Shown piece after piece: positions 59,084 through 64,000 of a stretch of DNA of 64,000 nucleotides. Under the pieces are notes generated by a model. It saw nothing but the letters and a program-made list of their open reading frames with translations, ran no database searches and had not been told where the DNA came from. The stretch comes from Geodermatophilus obscurus DSM 43160 (lineage in GTDB: Bacteria; Actinomycetota; Actinomycetes; Mycobacteriales; Geodermatophilaceae). Every line of letters starts with the position of its first letter. Position 1 is the stretch's first letter. The DNA lies in the NCBI RefSeq assembly GCF_000025345.1, contig NC_013757.1, forward strand, positions 1,922,001 through 1,986,000, given 5' to 3'. Made by a program: the position numbers and the translations under genes.

Positions 59084-59941
59084 TCAGTCGTAGGTGTGGA
59101 AGCCGCGACCGGTCTTGCGGCCGAGCTCGCCGGCGGCGACCTTGTCGCGGAGCAGCTGCGGCGGGGCGAACCGCTCACCGAGGGTCCGGTGCAGGTACTC
59201 GGCGATCGCCAGCCGGACGTCCAGCCCCACCAGGTCGGTGGAGCGCAGCGGGCCCATCGGGTGGCGGTAGCCCAGCTCCATGGCGGTGTCGATGGCCTCG
59301 GCGTCCGCGACGCCCTCCTCGAGCATCCGGATGGCCTCCAGACCGAGCAGCACGCCGAGCCGGGAGGAGGCGAAGCCGGGGGAGTCCTTCACCACGACGT
59401 CGGTCTTGCCCAGGGCACGCACCCATCCGCCGGCGGTGCCGACCAGTTGCGGGTCCGTCTCCGGCGCGACGACCACCTCCACGAGCTTCGACGCCGGCAC
59501 CGGGTTGAAGAAGTGCAGGCCGAGGAACCTGGCCGGGTGCTCCAGCGCGGAGGCCAGCTCGGTGACGGACAGGGAGCTGGTGTTGGTGGCCAGCACGGCG
59601 TCAGGAGAGACGGCTGCTTCCGCGGCCCCCAGGACCTCGATCTTTAGGTCGGCCCGCTCGGGGACGGCCTCGACCACCAGGCCGGTGCCCACGTCGAGGT
59701 CGGCAACGGAGTCCAGCAGCGTGAGCCGCTCGAGGACGGTCCCGACGTCCCCGTCCAGCTTGCCGCGGCGGGCAGTCTCCTCCAGGCCGTCGGCAACACG
59801 TCCGCGGGCGGCCTCGGCGGCCTCTCCGCCGGCCTCCACGACCTCGACCCGGGCACCGGCGGTCAGGAAGGCCTGCGCGATGCCGGCGCCCATGCGGCCG
59901 CCTCCGATGACGCCCACCCGGGCCGGGACGGCGACGCTCAC
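59084..59941 (-). CDS. paaH: 3-hydroxyacyl-CoA dehydrogenase (PaaH / 3-hydroxybutyryl-CoA dehydrogenase type)
   Basis: 285 residues from GTG 59941, behind GAGGAGGACAC. NAD motif V-G-V-I-G-G-G-R-M-G-A-G-I (9-21) with E-A for the ribose, catalytic N-T-S-S-L-S and H-F-F-N-P-V, and a C-terminal G-R-K-T-G-R-G-F. It oxidises a 3-hydroxyacyl-CoA to the keto form. In the paa pathway this step acts on 3-hydroxyadipyl-CoA; position favours that reading, but a general fatty-acid role is possible. A thiolase relic lies just upstream. Confidence 0.9.
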   Translation of the reverse strand: MSVAVPARVGVIGGGRMGAGIAQAFLTAGARVEVVEAGGEAAEAARGRVADGLEETARRGKLDGDVGTVLERLTLLDSVADLDVGTGLVVEAVPERADLKIEVLGAAEAAVSPDAVLATNTSSLSVTELASALEHPARFLGLHFFNPVPASKLVEVVVAPETDPQLVGTAGGWVRALGKTDVVVKDSPGFASSRLGVLLGLEAIRMLEEGVADAEAIDTAMELGYRHPMGPLRSTDLVGLDVRLAIAEYLHRTLGERFAPPQLLRDKVAAGELGRKTGRGFHTYD

Positions 59942-59990
59942 GTGTCCTCCTCGTCGGCGCTCGTCGGCCGCACCCGCGGCGCTGCTCCGT

Positions 59991-60070
59991 TCACCGGTGA
60001 GCTCGCGAGCTCGCTGACACCCGCTCCACGAGCATCGCGACACCCCGACCGACGCCCACGCACAGCGGCC
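59991..60070 (-). pseudogene. C-terminal relic of a thiolase (paaJ/pcaF-like)
   Basis: The minus strand reads R-P-L-C-V-G-V-G-R-G-V-A-M-L-V-E-R-V, then S-A-S-S-R-A-H-R and stop. This is the end of thiolases (x-L-C-V-G-V-G-x-G-x-A-x-x-x-E-R), with the second catalytic Cys. Nothing thiolase-like is found upstream: the MFS gene ends at 60080. So only about 20-25 residues remain. PaaJ normally accompanies PaaH and would release succinyl-CoA; here the gene has been deleted. Confidence 0.65.
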
Positions 60071-60079
60071 GGTGGCCCG

Positions 60080-61471
60080 TCACGGCCTCCGGGCGTCGAG
60101 CGCCCCGGCCTCGTCCGGGTGCTGGCGCAGGTACTCCTCGTGGGCCTCGGCCACCCGCAGGTTCCTGCCCTTGGTCTCCCCGGCGGCGGTCACCGCGGCG
60201 AAGGAGATGACGCAGAGCACCATGATGTAGACACCGACCGATCCCGACCACCCGGTGGACTGCAGGAGCAGCTCGGCGATCATCGGCGCGAAGGCGCCAC
60301 CGAGGATCGCGCCCAGCGCGTAGCCGATCGAGACGCCGGAGTAGCGGACCGCGACGGGGAACATCTCCGCGTACATCGCCGACATCGGGCCGTACGAGAG
60401 CCCGAGCCCCACGGTCAGCAGGAACAGTGCCACCCCGTAGAGCCAGATGTTCCCCGTGTCGATGAGCAGGAACATCGGGATCATCCAGACGAAGACCAGG
60501 GCGTAGCCGATCTGGAACGTGCGCACCCGGCCGATCCGGTCGGACAGGGCGCCGCCGTACATCGTGAAGATCAGCCAGCCGAAGGACGCCAGGGTCGTGG
60601 CCAGCAGGACCGACGGTCGCGGCAGCCCGAGGGTGGTGCTGGCGTAGGCGATGAAGAAGGCGATCAGCAGGTACCCGGCGGCGTTGTTGGCGATGAAGAT
60701 CAGTGCGCTGAGGACGACCTGCTTGGTGTTGCGCCGGAAGAGGTCGCGCAGCGGCGCGGAGGACTCCTTCTTCCGCAGCCGCATCTCCTTGAAGACCGGG
60801 CTCTCCTCCACGGCGCGGCGGATCAGGTAACCGATGAGGATGAGCACCACGGAGAGCAGGAAGGGGATGCGCCAGCCCCAGGACTGGAACTGCTCGGGCG
60901 TGGTGGTCGTGGACAGCAGCCACAGCACGCCCGTCGCCAGGATCATGCCGACCGGCACGCCGACCTGCGGGTAGGCGCCGAACAGGCCGCGCCGCTCCAC
61001 TGGGGCGTGCTCGACCGACATCAGCGCCGCGCCGCCCCACTCGCCACCTGCGGAGAAGCCCTGCAGCACCCGCAGCAGGATCAGGGCGGCCGGCGCGGCC
61101 AGGCCGATCTGCTCGTACGTCGGCAACAGGCCAATGAGTGCGGTGGCCGAGCCCATCAGCAGCAGCGTGAAGACCAGCATCCGCTTGCGGCCGAGCCGGT
61201 CACCGAAGCGCCCGGCCACGATGGCCCCCAGCGGGCGGAACAGGAAGCTGATGCCGATGGTCGCCAGCGAGAGCACCGTGGCCAGTCCGGGGGAGTCCTC
61301 GCTCACCGGGGAGAGGAAGAGCGGGGCCAGGACCAGGCTCGCGGCCTGGGCGTAGATGAAGAAGTCGTACCACTCGATGGTCGTGCCGGCGAGGGTGCCC
61401 GCGAGGACCTTCCGCTCCTCCGAGGTCATCGGCTGGCCCGTACGAGAGGGAGCGTGTGTGGGGAGGGACAT
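60080..61471 (-). CDS. MHS-family MFS transporter (metabolite:H+ symporter)
   Basis: 463 residues from ATG 61471. Twelve membrane helices, beginning I-E-W-Y-D-F-F-I-Y-A-Q-A-A (about residue 32), with the MFS loop motif G-R-F-G-D-R-L-G-R-K-R-M at about 85, and R-V-L-Q-G-F-S-A-G-G-E-W-G-G-A, which mark the sugar/organic-acid MHS branch (shikimate, proline-betaine, aromatic acids). Two operators of the paa type lie upstream, so it probably imports phenylacetate or a related aromatic acid. Substrate inference rests on that regulation and on neighbours. Confidence 0.92.
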   Translation of the reverse strand: MSLPTHAPSRTGQPMTSEERKVLAGTLAGTTIEWYDFFIYAQAASLVLAPLFLSPVSEDSPGLATVLSLATIGISFLFRPLGAIVAGRFGDRLGRKRMLVFTLLLMGSATALIGLLPTYEQIGLAAPAALILLRVLQGFSAGGEWGGAALMSVEHAPVERRGLFGAYPQVGVPVGMILATGVLWLLSTTTTPEQFQSWGWRIPFLLSVVLILIGYLIRRAVEESPVFKEMRLRKKESSAPLRDLFRRNTKQVVLSALIFIANNAAGYLLIAFFIAYASTTLGLPRPSVLLATTLASFGWLIFTMYGGALSDRIGRVRTFQIGYALVFVWMIPMFLLIDTGNIWLYGVALFLLTVGLGLSYGPMSAMYAEMFPVAVRYSGVSIGYALGAILGGAFAPMIAELLLQSTGWSGSVGVYIMVLCVISFAAVTAAGETKGRNLRVAEAHEEYLRQHPDEAGALDARRP

Positions 61472-61500
61472 GAGAGCTCCGCCGTCAATGGGTCTATTTA

Positions 61501-61516
61501 CTGACCGATGGGTCAG
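61501..61516. promoter_or_regulatory. PaaR-type operator 1 upstream of the transporter
   Basis: CTGACC-GATG-GGTCAG, perfect six-base arms (seven with the flanking A/T), 30 bases before the transporter start codon. Confidence 0.7.
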
Positions 61517-61665
61517 TTGGTGGTGCGACCGTACTCAGGTGTGGTCGGTCGCACAATGGTCTGCCGCTGGGCGCAGGCAGGAGGGCACCTCCGAGGGGAG
61601 TCCTGTCTCCCGACGGCGGCTCGGGGAGTGGCCAGGCCACCGCACGCCGTGTCCTCCCTCGACAC

Positions 61666-61681
61666 CTGACCGATCGGTCGG
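61666..61681. promoter_or_regulatory. PaaR-type operator 2 upstream of the transporter
   Basis: CTGACC-GATC-GGTCGG, with a 12-base perfect palindrome GACCGATCGGTC as its core, about 195 bases before the transporter. Confidence 0.65.
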
Positions 61682-61851
61682 GTGGGGGCCGGGAGGAGAC
61701 GTCCACGCAGGCGTCTCGCGGCCTCCGGCACCCCGGACCGCTTGGTGGGCCGTGTCCGTCACCGGACCAGCCCGGAGAGCGCCACGGCGCCGGCCGAGCG
61801 CACCACCGCCGGGACAGGCCCGGCGCGGCAGCTCCCGACACCGCCCCCGCA

Positions 61852-62544
61852 TCAGCGCAGCGCGGCGCCGACCTGCTGCGCTGACCGGACGACGGCCCGG
61901 CCGATCTGCTCGGTGTCGGCGCCCTCGTCGACGAAGACAACCGCCAGTGCGGCGCGGGTGCCTCCGTCGGGACCGAGCACGGGTGCGGCGATCGACCGGA
62001 CGCCGGGGATCACCTCGCCGTGCGAGCTGGCCCAGCCGACCCGGCGGGCCACCTCGAGGGCCTCGCGGTCACCGGGGGCGGCGGCCTCGGGCATGAGGAG
62101 GGCGAGGCCGGGCGCGCCTCGGTCGACCGGGTGCCGGATACCCGGCCGGTACACGACGTGCGCCGGTGAGTCGTGCGGCTCCACGCTGGAGACGGTCACC
62201 GCCTCGTCGCCGGCGCGGACGACCAGGAACGCCGTCATGCGCAGCTCCGCGACCAGGGCGTCGAGCCGGGGGAGCGCGGCCGACTGGAGATCGGTCCGCA
62301 CGCCCCGGGCCAGGCCGAGCAGTCCCAGCCCGAGCCGGTAGTGACCGGCGGGGTCCCGCTCGACCAGCTGGTGGTCCTCGAGGGTGCGCAGCAGGCGGTA
62401 GGTGATCGACCGGTGCAGACCCAGTGTCTGGCCGATCTCGGCGATGGGCTGGGGTCGACCCACGGCGGCCAGGTGCTCGAGGACCCTCAGGCCGCGGTCC
62501 AGCGTCTGCGACTGGGGCGTGCCCCCGCCGTTGCCCTCCACCAT
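61852..62544 (-). CDS. IclR-family transcriptional regulator
   Basis: 230 residues from ATG 62544. N-terminal winged helix: Q-T-L-D-R-G-L-R-V-L-E-H-L, then I-G-Q-T-L-G-L-H-R-S-I-T-Y-R-L-L-R-T-L (recognition helix around residue 45). The IclR effector domain follows (H-V-V-Y-R-P-G and G-E-V-I-P-G-V-R-S-I-A-A-P-V). Regulators of this family control aromatic and organic-acid catabolism. It lies between the transporter and the aldehyde dehydrogenase on the same strand; which of them it controls is unknown. Confidence 0.93.
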   Translation of the reverse strand: MVEGNGGGTPQSQTLDRGLRVLEHLAAVGRPQPIAEIGQTLGLHRSITYRLLRTLEDHQLVERDPAGHYRLGLGLLGLARGVRTDLQSAALPRLDALVAELRMTAFLVVRAGDEAVTVSSVEPHDSPAHVVYRPGIRHPVDRGAPGLALLMPEAAAPGDREALEVARRVGWASSHGEVIPGVRSIAAPVLGPDGGTRAALAVVFVDEGADTEQIGRAVVRSAQQVGAALR

Positions 62545-62623
62545 CGCCGTCCTCCCGGTGCACTGTGCACTTCCACCCTACGGTCGCCCTCGGCGGGCGC
62601 CGGGCCGGCCGGCGGCACGGGAG

Positions 62624-62653
62624 GGCACCGCCCCGGCGATCCGGGGCGGTGCC
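62624..62653 (-). terminator. terminator after the aldehyde dehydrogenase
   Basis: GGCACCGCCCCGG pairs exactly with CCGGGGCGGTGCC around CGAT, 17 bases past the stop codon at 62670. Confidence 0.85.
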
Positions 62654-62669
62654 GCGTCCTCGGTGGGGC

Positions 62670-64000
62670 TCAGCCGTTGATCACCTGGGGCACGGCCACC
62701 GCCTTCAGGCCCTCGACGCCGAACTCCAGCCCGTATCCGGACTTCTTGACCCCGCCGAACGGGATCATGGGGTGCACGCCGCCGTGGGAGTTGATCCAGA
62801 CGGTGCCGGCCTCCAGCCGGGCGGCCACCGCGCGGGCGGCGTCGCGGTCGCTGCTCCAGACCGATGCGCCCAGGCCGACGTCCAGGCCGTTGGCCATGGC
62901 GACGGCCTGGTCGAGGTCGTCGTAGCGCACGACCGGCAGCGCGGGACCGAACTGCTCCTCGGCCACCAGGGGGTTGGCGTCCTCGACGTCGGCCACGATC
63001 GTGGTCGGGTAGAAGTGCCCGGCCGCATCGGGGTCGGGGTCCCCGCCGACCAGGATCTTCGCGCCCGCGTCACGGGCGGCGTCGACCAGCCGTGCGACAA
63101 TCTCGTACTGGGCGCGGTTCTGCAGCGGGCCGAGGACGTTCTGCTCGTCCAGGCCGCGGCCCATCGGCATGGCCTGCGCGACCTCGACCAGCGCCGCACA
63201 CACCTCGTCGTAGACGTCGGTGTGCACGTAGAGGCGCTTGAGCGCGGCGCAGGTCTGGCCGGTGTTGATGAAGGCACCCCAGAACAGGTCCTGGGCGATC
63301 GCGCGCGGATCGACGTCGGGCAGGACGATGCCGGCGTCGTTGCCGCCGAGCTCCAGGGTCAGCCGCTTCACGGTGTCCGCCGAGCTGCGGATGATGGCCT
63401 GCCCGGTGGCGGTGGACCCGGTGAACACCAGCTTGTCGACGCCGGGGTGGCTCGACAGCCGCGCGCCCACCTCGCGGCCGCCGGCCACCGCGGTGAGCAC
63501 GTCGGCGGGCAGCACGCTGGTGAGGACGTGCACCAGCGCCAGGACGCTCAGCGGGGTGTACTCCGAGGGCTTGACCACCACGGTGTTGCCCATCCGCAGG
63601 GCGGGGGCGACCTGCCAGACGGTGATCATCATCGGCCAGTTCCACGGCCCGATCGCGCCGACGACGCCGACCGGCCGGTAGTGCAGTTCGGCGTGGGTGT
63701 CCTCGTCGTCGACCACGGTGCCGCCGGGGAGCTCGGTGGCGGCGGTGGCGCGCAGCCAGGCGGCGCAGGCGCCGACCTCGAAGCGGGCGTTGGGGCCGTT
63801 GAGCGGCTTGCCCTGCTCACGCGACAGCAGCTCGGCGAGGGGCTCGGCCGCCGCCTCGACGGCGTCCGCTGCGCGCAGCAGCAGGCCGACGCGGTCGGCG
63901 TCGGAGCGGGCGGCCCAGGCCGGCTGCGCGGCACGGGCGGCGGCGACGGCACGGTCCAGGTCGTCGGCGGAGCGGTCGGCGACCCGGCCCACGACCTCGC
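62670..64000 (-). CDS. aldehyde dehydrogenase (5' end beyond the window)
   Basis: At least 443 residues; the frame is still open at the window edge, and the first visible part (E-V-V-G-R-V-A-D-R-S-A-D-D-L) normally stands about 25 residues into these enzymes, so the start lies outside. Catalytic Glu in L-E-L-G-G-N-D and Cys in N-T-G-Q-T-C-A-A are intact, as are W-N-W-P-M-M-I and V-K-P-S-E-Y-T-P for NAD(P) binding. It oxidises an aldehyde to its acid. Located after the IclR gene, it may act on phenylacetaldehyde or another aromatic aldehyde, but the sequence does not prove it. Confidence 0.92.
   Translation of the reverse strand, partial: EVVGRVADRSADDLDRAVAAARAAQPAWAARSDADRVGLLLRAADAVEAAAEPLAELLSREQGKPLNGPNARFEVGACAAWLRATAATELPGGTVVDDEDTHAELHYRPVGVVGAIGPWNWPMMITVWQVAPALRMGNTVVVKPSEYTPLSVLALVHVLTSVLPADVLTAVAGGREVGARLSSHPGVDKLVFTGSTATGQAIIRSSADTVKRLTLELGGNDAGIVLPDVDPRAIAQDLFWGAFINTGQTCAALKRLYVHTDVYDEVCAALVEVAQAMPMGRGLDEQNVLGPLQNRAQYEIVARLVDAARDAGAKILVGGDPDPDAAGHFYPTTIVADVEDANPLVAEEQFGPALPVVRYDDLDQAVAMANGLDVGLGASVWSSDRDAARAVAARLEAGTVWINSHGGVHPMIPFGGVKKSGYGLEFGVEGLKAVAVPQVING

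Larger units (their letters stand above)
61472..61851. other. regulatory region upstream of the transporter
   Basis: 380 bases with two CTGACC-N4-GGTCRG palindromes (61501 and 61666) but no gene. Between them the sequence is GC-rich with no recognised motif. Short frames here overlap the IclR end and are not supported. Confidence 0.5.

Noticed and set aside
1..64000. CRISPR array or ribosomal RNA genes
   Set aside because: No regularly spaced direct repeats of 24-40 bases and no rRNA signatures were noticed on reading; repeats found are dispersed hairpins or tandem duplications.

Overview
The window is very GC-rich with dense coding and many GTG starts. Gene content is that of a high-GC actinomycete. 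The order RNase D, DUF3000, hemE, cgoX, chdC, msrB and the chain DUF4193, dut, DUF3710, DUF3159, two TrkA proteins, APC-type permease, TrmA-like methylase, dxs suggest Geodermatophilaceae (Blastococcus, Geodermatophilus or Modestobacter). That assignment is inference from gene content; no 16S sequence is present.

Region 1 (1-15.8 kb) is accessory and partly decayed. It holds two secreted or membrane proteins of unknown role, a frameshifted alpha/beta hydrolase, a fragment of a short-chain dehydrogenase, a truncated transposase whose frame ends in a hydrolase-like tail, the 3' end of a tRNA (probably tRNA-Ala) with a terminator, and the C-terminus of a tyrosine integrase. Then come a MaoC hydratase and a quinone oxidoreductase, an apparently complete IS256-family insertion sequence, an Lsr2 nucleoid protein, a second oxidoreductase, an 897-residue TIR/NB-ARC/TPR protein of the kind seen in bacterial immunity, and a tyrosine recombinase frameshifted by two bases in a CG run.

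Region 2 (15.8-46.4 kb) is core chromosome: the primary sigma factor; polyphosphate glucokinase and an inositol-phosphatase family enzyme (divergent); a LytR_C protein and a phosphotransferase; DUF4193; dut and an overlapping four-gene chain; a probable potassium module (two TrkA regulators divergent from a KimA/KUP-like permease); an RNA methyltransferase; dxs with a thiamine-binding protein; a thiolase/FadJ beta-oxidation pair; RNase D; the coproporphyrin-dependent haem genes hemE, cgoX and chdC; msrB; and a cold-shock protein. A perfect LexA (SOS) box precedes an uncharacterised gene at 32.1 kb.

Region 3 (46.4-64 kb) begins with small stress and hypothetical genes and then holds the aerobic phenylacetate pathway: paaABCDE on the minus strand, divergent from paaK, a TetR regulator (PaaR-like) and paaZ, followed by a cytochrome P450, a 3-hydroxyacyl-CoA dehydrogenase, an MHS-type transporter, an IclR regulator and an aldehyde dehydrogenase cut by the window edge. 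One operator motif, CTGACC-N4-GGTCRG, occurs before paaA, before paaK and twice before the transporter, so the TetR protein probably controls import as well as catabolism. Two gene relics, an enoyl-CoA hydratase N-terminus and a thiolase C-terminus, show that pathway genes were lost here; the thiolase/FadJ pair at 35-38 kb might cover those steps. A family of hairpin-rich repeats lies between genes of the core part.
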